Assembly: GCF_017551775.1 (NCBI RefSeq)
Contig: NZ_JAFZKX010000070.1
Coordinates: forward strand, 1-56,866
Direction: 5' to 3'
Source: Fibrobacter sp.
Lineage (GTDB): Bacteria; Fibrobacterota; Fibrobacteria; Fibrobacterales; Fibrobacteraceae
Length of the DNA stretch: 56,866 bases
The position numbers and the translations under genes were made by a program. The notes beneath the pieces are model-generated. The model did not search any database, was not told where the DNA came from, and worked only from the letters and a program-made list of their open reading frames with translations. Position 1 is the stretch's first letter, and the number at the start of each line of letters is the position of its first letter. Shown in pieces: positions 41,690 to 49,712 of this stretch.

Positions 41690-41783
41690 GCAATTGTCAT
41701 GCCGGGCTAGTCCCGACACCATCGATAAACATCTTTGCAATTGTCATGCCGGGCTAGTCCCGGCATCGCCGATAAACGGTCTT
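41690..41783. repeat. 47-bp tandem palindromic repeat with ATAAAC tail
   Basis: Two units start at 41690 and 41737. Each reads GCAATTGTCATGCCGGGCTA at its start and ends with GATAAAC plus ATCTTT or GGTCTT. In unit two, ATGCCGGG pairs perfectly with CCCGGCAT. Unit one has lost two of these pairs. This is the most complete copy of the ATAAAC-tailed family in the window. Confidence 0.8.
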
Positions 41784-41796
41784 CTTACGCAATGTG

Positions 41797-41855
41797 GCGC
41801 TACTTCATAGCGCACCTCGCTCGGCTCGGTCATAGAGGCAAACTTGTTTGCCTCT
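41797..41855. repeat. Two strong hairpins downstream of yicC
   Basis: GCGCTA-CTTCA-TAGCGC (41801-41817 area) and a perfect 10-bp hairpin AGAGGCAAAC-TT-GTTTGCCTCT (41834-41855) lie 15-70 nt after the yicC stop on the minus strand. Neither is followed by a T-run. Confidence 0.6.
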
Positions 41856-41867
41856 GCGACGCTCGCC

Positions 41868-42749
41868 TTATGCGATGTTGAGGCTCTGCTCCCTAATGCA
41901 CTCGATTTCATTCTTGAGTTCGATGGCAAGCGCTGCGATATCCGCGCTCTGGCACTTTGTCCCGAGCGTATTCGCCTCGCGTCCCATCTCCTGAAGGATA
42001 AACCCGAGGTTCTTTCCCTGCGCTCCGCCTTTCTTGAGCGCGTCCAGGAACAGCTTGTTGTGGCTGTGGAATCGCGTAATCTCTTCATGAATATCGAGCT
42101 TGTCCGCCATGATGCAGGCTTCCTGCAGCAGGCGCACGTCGTCGATTTCGCTGTCCTTCATCAAGGTGTCCACGCGTTCCTTGAACTTGACCTTCCAAGT
42201 TTCAATGCGCTGCGGGTCGAGTACTTCGACTTTCGCGAGCACGTCTTCCAGGTGGGCGACACGCTTCGTGAGGTCGGCGGCGAGGTTCGCGCCTTCCTTT
42301 TCGCGCATGGCGATGACGCCGTCAAGCGCCTTGTCGAGTTCCGCCTTCAGGTGCTTTTCCCATACTTCGTTGTCGGCACCGGCGTCGGTAAACTGCAATA
42401 CTTCCGGAATCGAGAGGATGTGGTCGAGCGTGATTTCGCCCTTGATGCCGAATTTTTCCTGCATGGCCTTCGTGATTTCCACGAACTTGCTCACCGCCGT
42501 CTCGTTGTAGCATACGGGGATGTTGCCGACGCTGCCTTCACCGAGCGTGATGGAGAGGTTCACCGAGCCGCGGGCGAGTTTTTCCTTGATTTGCGCCTTG
42601 AAGTCGTTTTCGAGGTAGGCGAAGTTTTTCGGAATTTTTGCGGAAATTTCAAGGAAACGGCTGTTCACGCTGCGCACTTCGATAACGCAGGTGGTTCCGT
42701 TCAGGGTGGATTCGCTCTTGCCGAACCCGGTCATGGAAATTATGGACAT
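41868..42749 (-). CDS. yicC: YicC-family endoribonuclease
   Basis: The 293-residue protein matches YicC/YloC along its full length. It opens with ISMTGFGKSES and has EVRSVNSRFLEI, the central EKEGANLAADL stretch and the acidic C-terminal EMGREANTLGTKCQSADI followed by LKNEIECIREQ, both highly conserved. YicC is a hexameric endoribonuclease that in E. coli acts on small RNA RyhB. Here it is probably transcribed alone from a TATATT box at 42812-42817. The stop is followed by two strong hairpins instead of a normal terminator. Confidence 0.94.
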   Translation of the reverse strand: MSIISMTGFGKSESTLNGTTCVIEVRSVNSRFLEISAKIPKNFAYLENDFKAQIKEKLARGSVNLSITLGEGSVGNIPVCYNETAVSKFVEITKAMQEKFGIKGEITLDHILSIPEVLQFTDAGADNEVWEKHLKAELDKALDGVIAMREKEGANLAADLTKRVAHLEDVLAKVEVLDPQRIETWKVKFKERVDTLMKDSEIDDVRLLQEACIMADKLDIHEEITRFHSHNKLFLDALKKGGAQGKNLGFILQEMGREANTLGTKCQSADIAALAIELKNEIECIREQSLNIA

Positions 42750-42852
42750 AGTTTTAGTCGACGAAATGATGTAGACAGTAGAATGTGTTTTTTGATTATT
42801 GCTCGGTGTTAAATATAGTTACTGGTCGGGGATATTTGACAAACGGATTCAA

Positions 42853-42887
42853 GAAAAGCCCCGCGCCATTGCGGTCGCGGGACTTTT
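42853..42887 (-). terminator. Terminator of the metX-metW gene
   Basis: On the minus strand AAAAG-CCCGCG pairs with CGCGGG-CTTTT around an 8-10-nt loop and TTTTCTTG follows. It lies 34 nt after the stop. Confidence 0.8.
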
Positions 42888-42920
42888 CGAATACCGTTGA
42901 ACGGTGCAGTTTCTTGCGGA

Positions 42921-44714
42921 CTACTTCTTGCTGATCGTCGCGATGACGTGTTCCGCACCGAAGTTCGGGATGCCGATGGCGGTGAGGAATTTGCTCAGCG
43001 TGTGTTCGCTCTGGAAACTGATGTTCTCGATGCGGAACCCTTCCTTTTTGCAGAGTGTGTAGAAGTCCTTCACCGTCAGGAGGCGGATGTTCGGCGTATC
43101 GTACCACTCGTAAGGCAGTTCCTTCGACTTGGGCATGCGACCATGGAGCATGAGGCTTCCGCGGGTGGTCCAGTGGCCGAAATTCGGGAACGTGACGATG
43201 GCCTTCTTGGCAACGCGCAACAGCTCGTTCAGGAGCGCCACGGGGTCGCGGATTTCTTGAATCGTGCGGTTGATAATCGCGTAGTCGAAACTATTGTCCT
43301 TGAGGTCCGTGATGCCGCGGTCGTCGAGGTCGCGCTGGATGACCTGCACGTCCTTCTCGATGCAGTCCAGGATTCCGGTGATGTTCTTTTCGATGCCAAA
43401 CCCGGTCGCCTGCTTCTTGTGGGCGAGGTAGTCTAGCAAGTCACCGCTGCCGCAACCGAGGTCGAGCACGTGGCTGCCTTCCCTCACGAGTTTGCCGAGC
43501 AGCTTGAAATCGCTCTCCTCGTGGAACACGGGTACGGCCTGCGTGCCCTGTTGCGGGATAATCTTGGAATCCAGGAAACGGCCCACGGCTTTGCCGAGTT
43601 CGCCCACTTCGATGAGGAACCCGTCGTGACCGAACTGCGTGTCGAGTTCGAGGCTCGTGACGGACTTGCCCACGTTCAAAAGCGCGCTCGTGATGCGGCG
43701 GCTTTCGTGCGGCGGGAACAGCCAGTCGGTCGAAAGGTTCACGTTCAGCACTTCGGCCTTGATGTCCTTGAAGGCGTTCTCGATGCTGCCGTATTCGGTC
43801 TCGAGGTCGAACGCGTCGGTCGCATGCGCAATATGCAGGTAGCTGTTCGCGTCGAAACGGTCCACGAACTTCTTGCCCTGGTAACGCAGGTAGCTTTCGA
43901 TGGGCAGGTTCAGATCGAACGGGGTCGAGTACGTGACGGCGTGGTTCTTGTTCTCCTGCGCTTGGGCGCGCTTGAACTTCTGCTCCATGCCGATGGCCGA
44001 AAGGTAAGTGATGTGGGCGAGCTTGCGGGCGTTCGCGAGGCCTACGTCGGGTCTTTCCGCCTTGTCGTAGAAGTCACCGCCGTTGTAGTTCGGGTCCTGC
44101 GTGATGACGTCGCGGGCAACCACTTCGAAACCGAGCGCCTGGCTCGAGAAGCGCGGGGAACTCGCGATGATCACGATGCGCTTCACTTGTTCGGGGTAGT
44201 AGATGGCCCACTTCATGGCCTGGAATCCGCCCATGGAACCGCCCATGACGCAGTAAAATTCCTTAATGCCGAGGCCGTCGGCGAGTTCCTTCTGGGCGTG
44301 CACCATGTCGCCGATGGTGATGGTGGGGAAGGTGCTCCCATAGGGTTTGCCCGTGCGCGGGTTGATGGTTGCAGGGCCTGTGGTACCCTTGCAGCCACCC
44401 AGGATGTTGCTGCAGACCACGAAGAAGCGGTCCGTGTCGATTGCCTTGCCGGGGCCGATGAGTTCGTCCCACCAGCCGGGCTTCTTGTCGCTTTCGGTGT
44501 ACCAGCCGGCGGCATGCGCGTCGGCGGTGAGCGGCGAGCAGACCCACACCGCGTTGTCGGCAGCCGCGTTCAGCTTGCCGTAAGTCTCGTAACGGATGGT
44601 AAGCGCCGGAAGCGTCTTACCGTTTTCCAGCACAAAACCGGCCTCGCCATAGTCCTTGACGTAGTCCTTCGGCTCAACGGGGCCGATGCTGGATTTATGC
44701 GAATATTCACTCAT
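42921..44714 (-). CDS. metXW: Homoserine O-acetyltransferase MetX fused to methionine protein MetW
   Basis: One frame of 597 residues encodes two proteins that are normally separate. Residues 1-385 are the alpha/beta-hydrolase MetX with Ser160 in MGGSMGGFQ, Asp330 in STDWLFPPHE and His363 in QFGHDGFL. Residues 395-597 are the methyltransferase-like MetW with VLDLGCGSGDLLDYL. MetX acetylates (or succinylates) homoserine for methionine synthesis; MetW is needed with it in many bacteria. The ATG at 44714 is 7 nt after a TATATT box (44722-44727), so the mRNA may be leaderless; ATG 44720 is the alternative. No frameshift or internal start is evident. Confidence 0.92.
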   Translation of the reverse strand: MSEYSHKSSIGPVEPKDYVKDYGEAGFVLENGKTLPALTIRYETYGKLNAAADNAVWVCSPLTADAHAAGWYTESDKKPGWWDELIGPGKAIDTDRFFVVCSNILGGCKGTTGPATINPRTGKPYGSTFPTITIGDMVHAQKELADGLGIKEFYCVMGGSMGGFQAMKWAIYYPEQVKRIVIIASSPRFSSQALGFEVVARDVITQDPNYNGGDFYDKAERPDVGLANARKLAHITYLSAIGMEQKFKRAQAQENKNHAVTYSTPFDLNLPIESYLRYQGKKFVDRFDANSYLHIAHATDAFDLETEYGSIENAFKDIKAEVLNVNLSTDWLFPPHESRRITSALLNVGKSVTSLELDTQFGHDGFLIEVGELGKAVGRFLDSKIIPQQGTQAVPVFHEESDFKLLGKLVREGSHVLDLGCGSGDLLDYLAHKKQATGFGIEKNITGILDCIEKDVQVIQRDLDDRGITDLKDNSFDYAIINRTIQEIRDPVALLNELLRVAKKAIVTFPNFGHWTTRGSLMLHGRMPKSKELPYEWYDTPNIRLLTVKDFYTLCKKEGFRIENISFQSEHTLSKFLTAIGIPNFGAEHVIATISKK

Positions 44715-44721
44715 ATGCATA

Positions 44722-44727
44722 AATATA
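44722..44727 (-). promoter_or_regulatory. -10 box directly upstream of metXW
   Basis: TATATT on the minus strand ends 7 nt before the ATG at 44714. Nothing like a Shine-Dalgarno lies between. Confidence 0.5.
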
Positions 44728-44882
44728 GTAAAATGTAGTGGATTGCTCGTTATCGGTTTTTCCTATGTCTACCTATATGCTGATGCTTTCCTAGAGGCAA
44801 TGTCCATGTGAAACTTCAATTCGCACGAAGAATGCGTGTTTTTAGGGCTGGCGGGGGTGTCTGGGACATGTATTTTAGGGGT

Positions 44883-44939
44883 GGGGCGTATAAATCGCGC
44901 TTTTTTCTAGCATTTATATGCCCCGAGCGCGAGAAAAAA
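44883..44939. promoter_or_regulatory. Interleaved inverted repeats in the leader of the FISUMP gene
   Basis: GGGGCGTATAAAT (44883-44895) pairs with ATTTATATGCCCC (44912-44924), 12 of 13 positions. A second pair, TCGCGC (44895-44900) with GCGCGA (44926-44931), cannot form at the same time. The remaining leader from 44728 to 44882 shows nothing I can identify; a 62-codon frame at 44808 has no support. Confidence 0.4.
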
Positions 44940-44986
44940 GATATTTTGGGGTTAAAGAACACAAAATGGCTTGAAGGGGGATTAAA

Positions 44987-46465
44987 ATGCGCTTAGGACT
45001 TCAATTCCCGTTTGTTCTGCTGGCGTTCGCGCTTCTGGCCGCCTGTAGTGACGACTATTCCAGTCAATTGCATTGGCCGGGCGAGGACGACTTGTATTCA
45101 AGTGAAGAAGATTCGTTTTCTACTGAAGTCGAATCCTCGTCGAGTGAAAAATCCTCCAGTAGCAGCGCGGCGAAATCATCCAGCAGCGAAACGAAGACTT
45201 CTTCTTCGAGTTATTTCAAGGAAAATTGGAATTATTTGAATCCGGAAATCAGCTATGGCGAAATGACGGATTCCCGCGACGGCCAGATTTACAAGACGGT
45301 GGTGATTGGCACGCGGAAGTGGATGGCTGAGAATCTGAACTTCGAAACGGAGAACAGCTCGTGCTTCAATGATTCCCTTGAAAGCTGTGGAATGTACGGA
45401 CGACTCTATACTTGGACCGCTGCTATGGATACCGCTGGCGTTTTCAGTACGGATGCTATTGGCTGTGGACACCCTAAAGATAATCCCTGGACAGTGTCTT
45501 GCGAGGCTTCCAGTAATGGAGATTATGTTCGTGGCGTTTGTCCGGAAGGCTGGCATTTGCCTCATTACGAAGAATGGAGGGCTTTGATTCTTGCGGGTAA
45601 CAACCCGGTTGTACCGGGAAAAGCTCTTAGGTCGATGGAAGGCTGGGACGATGGAGTTGGTAATGGTACGGATGAGTTTGGTTTTTCTGCAATTCCTGTT
45701 CCCGTGGGGGGGCATAGCGCGGAATTTTGGACGCCAGGGATAGGGGAATCTGGTCCGGTCAGTGAAACTGTTATGCATCGAGTTTTCGAAAACGATCGCT
45801 CGTCTAGCCGCAAATTATCGGTCCGTTGTGTTAGTGACGATACGATTGCTGTATCCAGTAGCAGCGGATCCTCCAGTAGTAACTGTGAACCGAACATGAC
45901 TCTTTGCAAGACAGAATCGGAAGACAACTGCGAGTATGAATCCTTGACCGATGATCGTGATGGCCGCGTTTATAAGACTGTAAAATTAGGGTGTAAGTGG
46001 TGGATGGCGGAAAATCTTGCTTTTGAAACAGAACATAGTTTTGAAGGAAAATATGGCCGGTTGTACGAGTGGGGCGCGCTGGCGGAAGCCTGTCCGTCCG
46101 GATGGCACGTCTCGATGGTGGATGAATGGTATGGCCTGAATAGTAGGGTGGGACGAGAGTTTGGAAATTTGTCTGTACTCAAGTCTACAACCGGATGGAA
46201 GGTGGATTCTAGCCGTGTTGATGATGAGGAATGGGACGGAAATGGCAATGGAACGGATGGTTTGGGTTTCTCTGTTTTCCCGGATGGTTATGTGTATGCC
46301 GGAGAACGGTCCGCTCGGCATTATAAAGTCGGAGAAAACGCCAGTTTTTGGATGGTTGATTATTTTCAGTCAGACGTGAACGTTGAGGTCTTTTACGTTT
46401 ATGGGGTAGATGAAACGTATACCTCAGACCCATACGCATTCTCAGTCCGTTGCGTGAAGGACTGA
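44987..46465 (+). CDS. Lipoprotein with two FISUMP domains
   Basis: The 492-residue lipoprotein has a lipobox LAAC (Cys20), an acidic tether and a Ser-rich linker (residues about 45-75). Two FISUMP domains follow: the first from DGQIYKTVVIGTRKWMAENL (about 100-285), the second from DGRVYKTVKLGCKWWMAENL (about 325-490), separated by a second Ser-rich linker. Both contain CPEGWHLP/CPSGWHVS, FGFSA/LGFSV and the final SVRCV strand. FISUMP proteins are a hallmark of Fibrobacter and are exposed on the surface; their function is unknown. GGGGGAT precedes the ATG. Confidence 0.93.
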   Translation: MRLGLQFPFVLLAFALLAACSDDYSSQLHWPGEDDLYSSEEDSFSTEVESSSSEKSSSSSAAKSSSSETKTSSSSYFKENWNYLNPEISYGEMTDSRDGQIYKTVVIGTRKWMAENLNFETENSSCFNDSLESCGMYGRLYTWTAAMDTAGVFSTDAIGCGHPKDNPWTVSCEASSNGDYVRGVCPEGWHLPHYEEWRALILAGNNPVVPGKALRSMEGWDDGVGNGTDEFGFSAIPVPVGGHSAEFWTPGIGESGPVSETVMHRVFENDRSSSRKLSVRCVSDDTIAVSSSSGSSSSNCEPNMTLCKTESEDNCEYESLTDDRDGRVYKTVKLGCKWWMAENLAFETEHSFEGKYGRLYEWGALAEACPSGWHVSMVDEWYGLNSRVGREFGNLSVLKSTTGWKVDSSRVDDEEWDGNGNGTDGLGFSVFPDGYVYAGERSARHYKVGENASFWMVDYFQSDVNVEVFYVYGVDETYTSDPYAFSVRCVKD

Positions 46466-46490
46466 GAGGTGCGTCAATGCGCGCAATAGC

Positions 46491-46665
46491 CTAGAATTCC
46501 TTGCTGTAGATTAAATTCAGCGAGGCCTTTGCTCCGAGGGATTCCTTGAACTTGAAAGAGGGGGAGGTTCAGACTGCCCCCGGCCATGCCGTTGGATGTA
46601 CCCCACGAGAATTATTCCAGGTTGTTCAGGTGCCTGTAGAATTCGGGCATTTCCGCGTCGGTCAT
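46491..46665 (-). pseudogene. Remnant of an outer-membrane protein gene (C-terminal end)
   Basis: On the minus strand an ATG at 46665 opens MTDAEMPEFYRHLNNLE and meets a stop at 46612. Past it the same frame reads FSWGTSNGMAGGSLNLPL; a one-base shift near 46560 (next to a run of G) then gives SFKFKESLGAKASLNLIYS and finally KEF-stop. The last stretch has the alternating pattern and terminal Phe of an outer-membrane barrel. This looks like a decayed gene end with one stop and one frameshift. The evidence is compositional only. Confidence 0.45.
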
Positions 46666-46704
46666 TTTTTAGGCACATAAAAAATTGTATATTACTTTCG
46701 TAAT

Positions 46705-47598
46705 ATGCCGATTTTTGAAGAAAAAGCGCAGATTGTCCAGCTTCCCAAGTTCCTCGACGAACGTGGGAACCTGAGCGTCGTGGAATCGCAGAAGCACGTG
46801 CCTTTCCGGTTCAGGCGCTGTTACTGGATTTACGACGTTCCCGGCGGCGAGCTCCGCGGAAGCCACGCTTTCAAGAATCAGCACGAAATCATTGTCGCCC
46901 TTTCCGGGAGTTTCGATGCGGTCATCCACGACGGGGTAGAAGAGAAACGCTATTCTCTATCGCGCTCGTATTACGGGCTCTACCTGCCGCCCATGCATTA
47001 CCGCACGCTCGATAACTTCTCGACGAATTCCTTGGCGCTCGTGATTTCTTCGACGCCCTATGAGGAAGATGACTACATATGGGAACGCGATGAATTTTGC
47101 CGGATGAAGCCCACGTGGAAACCGGCCCCGCAGGAAAATGCTCCCGAGGCGGAAGTCGCGAAGAAGCCGGACATCGCTGCCGTGAAGGCCGCGACCATAG
47201 AGGATTGCACGCTGATGAAGCTCCCGCGGCACAGCGAGCGTTCGGGCAGTTTGACTTCGCTCGAAAACTCGAAGGACATTCCCTTCGACGTGAAGCGGAT
47301 TTTTTACCTGTACGATATTCCCGGTGGCGAGAACCGCGGGGGGCATGCGCACAAGGAATGCCACCAGATGCTCGTGGCGGCGAGCGGAGCTTTCGACGTG
47401 AAGGTCTCCGACGGCAAGAACGAAAAGATTTACAGGCTGGACCGCCCGTACTACGGCCTGCATATTCCTCCCGGAGTCTGGGCGGAAGAACTGAATTTTT
47501 CTTCGGGTTCCATCTGCCTGGTGTTGACTTCGCATGAGTTCGACGAGAGCGATTACTGGCGCGACTACGAAGAGTTCCTGAAGTTCAAGAAGGCGTAA
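46705..47598 (+). CDS. Tandem sugar 3,4-ketoisomerase (FdtA/WxcM-like double cupin)
   Basis: The 297-residue protein consists of two FdtA-type cupin domains (about 8-135 and 170-295) joined by an Ala/Glu/Lys linker. Each has the pattern VPGGE/IPGGENRG, S-H-A, SGSFDAVIHDG/SGAFDVKVSDG and YYGLYLPP/YYGLHIPPG. FdtA converts dTDP-4-keto-6-deoxyglucose into the 3-keto isomer. The second domain keeps the HxH pair (His214, His216); the first has His54 but Phe56, so it is probably inactive or altered. It begins the sugar cassette, followed by the acyltransferase gene after one nucleotide. Confidence 0.88.
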   Translation: MPIFEEKAQIVQLPKFLDERGNLSVVESQKHVPFRFRRCYWIYDVPGGELRGSHAFKNQHEIIVALSGSFDAVIHDGVEEKRYSLSRSYYGLYLPPMHYRTLDNFSTNSLALVISSTPYEEDDYIWERDEFCRMKPTWKPAPQENAPEAEVAKKPDIAAVKAATIEDCTLMKLPRHSERSGSLTSLENSKDIPFDVKRIFYLYDIPGGENRGGHAHKECHQMLVAASGAFDVKVSDGKNEKIYRLDRPYYGLHIPPGVWAEELNFSSGSICLVLTSHEFDESDYWRDYEEFLKFKKA

Positions 47599-47599
47599 A

Positions 47600-48547
47600 A
47601 TGGCGTGGGTCGAGATTACAGCGGACGAATACGCTCGCCATTTTGCAAATCCGGTCGCCTGTTACCTGAAGGCGGATTTCAATATGTTGAATGCGGAGAA
47701 GGTGGACAAGGTCCGTTTCTTCGCGTTCGAAGACAAAGGACTGCGCGTCGGCCTTGCCGTGGGCGAGAAATGCGACGAGTGGCGCTCTCCTTATTCGGCG
47801 CCTTTTGGCGGTTTTGTCTGCCCGCAGATGCAGACGATTGCATGCTTGAATACCGCAGTTCGCGAATTGAAGGAATTGGCCCTGTCGCAAAAGAAATTGC
47901 TCAGGATTACTTTGCCGCCGTTTTTTTATGACCGGATGTTTTATTCCAAGGTCGTATCTGCGCTGCTCCAGAACGGGTTCAAGCAATCGTATGCCAATCT
48001 GAATTATGCGTTTGACCTTGCGGACGGGACTCCTTACGAGAAACGGCTCCATTACATGGGGGCGCGGAATTACAAGCAGTTTGCCGGTTGCGAATGTTCC
48101 TTTACGCAGGAAACCTCCGAGGAACAGCGCCGGGTCGTATACGGATTTATCCAGAAGCATTATGAAGCCAAGGGCTATCCGCTTTGGATGCGGTTCGAAG
48201 ATTTGCTGAAGACCGCCGAAATCGTTCCCATTGATTTTTGCCTGTTGCGCGTGGACGGCGTCGCGGTAGCGTCGACTATCATTTACAAGGTCAGTGAAAA
48301 GATTGCGCAGATGATTTACTGGGGCGCGGACCAGTCCGCTTTGGACAAACGCCCCTTGAACGTGATTGCACGCGAAATGTTCCGGCATTATCAGGAACAG
48401 GGCTTTGACTATCTCGATCTCGGGCCGGCTGCATCTGACGGGATTGCTAGCGAGGGACTTTGTACGTTCAAGGAGAGCGTGGGTTGCTTCGCCGACTTGA
48501 AATATGCGTTTGAATTTGACGGTACGCATGCCGGCATGGGAGCGTGA
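47600..48547 (+). CDS. FemAB/GNAT-like acyltransferase of the sugar cassette
   Basis: The 315-residue protein has the layout of FemAB-type (GNAT-fold) acyltransferases, with a C-terminal half showing FCLLRVDGVAVASTIIYKV and YLDLGPAASDGIASEGLCTFKESVG. Such proteins add an aminoacyl or acyl group to an amino sugar or peptide. Its place between the ketoisomerase and the aminotransferase suggests acylation of the amino sugar. No exact family name is certain. It begins one nucleotide after the tandem FdtA gene and ends one nucleotide before the aminotransferase gene, so all three are translationally coupled. Confidence 0.75.
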   Translation: MAWVEITADEYARHFANPVACYLKADFNMLNAEKVDKVRFFAFEDKGLRVGLAVGEKCDEWRSPYSAPFGGFVCPQMQTIACLNTAVRELKELALSQKKLLRITLPPFFYDRMFYSKVVSALLQNGFKQSYANLNYAFDLADGTPYEKRLHYMGARNYKQFAGCECSFTQETSEEQRRVVYGFIQKHYEAKGYPLWMRFEDLLKTAEIVPIDFCLLRVDGVAVASTIIYKVSEKIAQMIYWGADQSALDKRPLNVIAREMFRHYQEQGFDYLDLGPAASDGIASEGLCTFKESVGCFADLKYAFEFDGTHAGMGA

Positions 48548-48548
48548 G

Positions 48549-49712
48549 ATGGGTAAGATTGCATTTCTTGATTTGAAGCAGGTAAACGCGCCCTACATGG
48601 ACACCCTGAAGAGTGCCGCCTCCGCTGTCGTGGAGTCCGGCTGGTACATCCGCGGGTCGTATGTCGAATGCTTCGAGCGGGAATTTGCCGCCTACTGCGG
48701 GTACGCCCACGGCGTGGGCGTCGGGAATGGTCTCGACGCGCTTACGCTCATGTTACGCGCTTCCATAGAACTCGGGCGTATCGCTCCCGGCGACGAGATT
48801 CTGGTTCCGGCGAATACTTACATCGCGACGGTTCTGGCCGTGAACGCCGCGGGCCTCGTTCCCGTGCTGGTGGAACCTGACGAAAAGACTTTCAATATCG
48901 ACCCCACGAAGCTCGAGACCGCCTGCTCACCGAAAACGCGCGGCATCCTTTCGGTGAACCTGTACGGGCGCCTTGCCGACATGAAGGCTATTTGCGCTTT
49001 TGCCGAGGCCCGCGGGCTTTTCGTTTTTGAAGACTGCGCCCAGTCGCACGGTGCTGCGTCACACCGAAGTGCCGCAGGCACAAGTGGCGTGCGCGGAATC
49101 GCCTGCGCTTACAGCTTCTACCCGACAAAGAACTTGGGCGCATTGGGTGACGCCGGCATGGTCGTCACCGACGATGCGGAACTTGCCCGCGTTGTGCGCA
49201 TGCTCGGCAACTACGGCTCCGAACAGAAGTACGTGAACCGTTACCGCGGTGTGAATTCCCGCTTGGACGAAATTCAGGCCGCCTTTCTGCTCGCGAAGCT
49301 CCCGCATCTCGATGCCTGGAATGAGCGCCGCCGCGAAATTGCGGCTCGGTACTGCCGAGAAATAAGCAATCCTCTGCTGCGCTTGCCCGAAATCCCGTCG
49401 GACCCGAAGGAGCACGTGTGGCACGTGTTTACCCTGCGCACGCCCGACTGCAAGACCCGCGATGCGTTGCGAAAGTATCTCGAAGCCCGCGGCATCGGGA
49501 CTCTCATCTTTTACCCGATTCCTCCGCATAAGCAAGAGGCCTATGCGGCCGGCGCATTAAACGGCGCGGAAGCCGCCCTTTTGCCCGCGAACCCGAAGTT
49601 CCCGATTGCGGAATCGATGGCCGAGACTGTCATCAGCATTCCAGTATCGCAGGTGCTTACCGACGACGAAGTTGCCGAAATCATTGGAGCGCTGAATGAA
49701 TTTGTTTGCTAG
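48549..49712 (+). CDS. DegT/DnrJ/EryC1/StrS-family aminotransferase (FdtB-like)
   Basis: The 387-residue PLP enzyme has the family sequence VGVGNGLDALTLMLRA, VPANTYIATVLA, FEDCAQSHGA and the Schiff-base lysine Lys194 in SFYPTKNLGALGDAG. With FdtA upstream, the likely reaction is transamination of dTDP-3-keto-6-deoxyhexose to the 3-amino sugar. The open frame starts at 48504 inside the previous gene, but ATG 48549 after GTGAG gives the normal N-terminus (KIAFLDLK). It overlaps the next gene by 17 bp. Confidence 0.93.
   Translation: MGKIAFLDLKQVNAPYMDTLKSAASAVVESGWYIRGSYVECFEREFAAYCGYAHGVGVGNGLDALTLMLRASIELGRIAPGDEILVPANTYIATVLAVNAAGLVPVLVEPDEKTFNIDPTKLETACSPKTRGILSVNLYGRLADMKAICAFAEARGLFVFEDCAQSHGAASHRSAAGTSGVRGIACAYSFYPTKNLGALGDAGMVVTDDAELARVVRMLGNYGSEQKYVNRYRGVNSRLDEIQAAFLLAKLPHLDAWNERRREIAARYCREISNPLLRLPEIPSDPKEHVWHVFTLRTPDCKTRDALRKYLEARGIGTLIFYPIPPHKQEAYAAGALNGAEAALLPANPKFPIAESMAETVISIPVSQVLTDDEVAEIIGALNEFVC

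Noticed and set aside
44808-44996. 62-codon frame before the FISUMP gene
   Set aside because: It lacks a ribosome binding site, overlaps the next start and its translation is not protein-like. It also crosses the inverted repeats.
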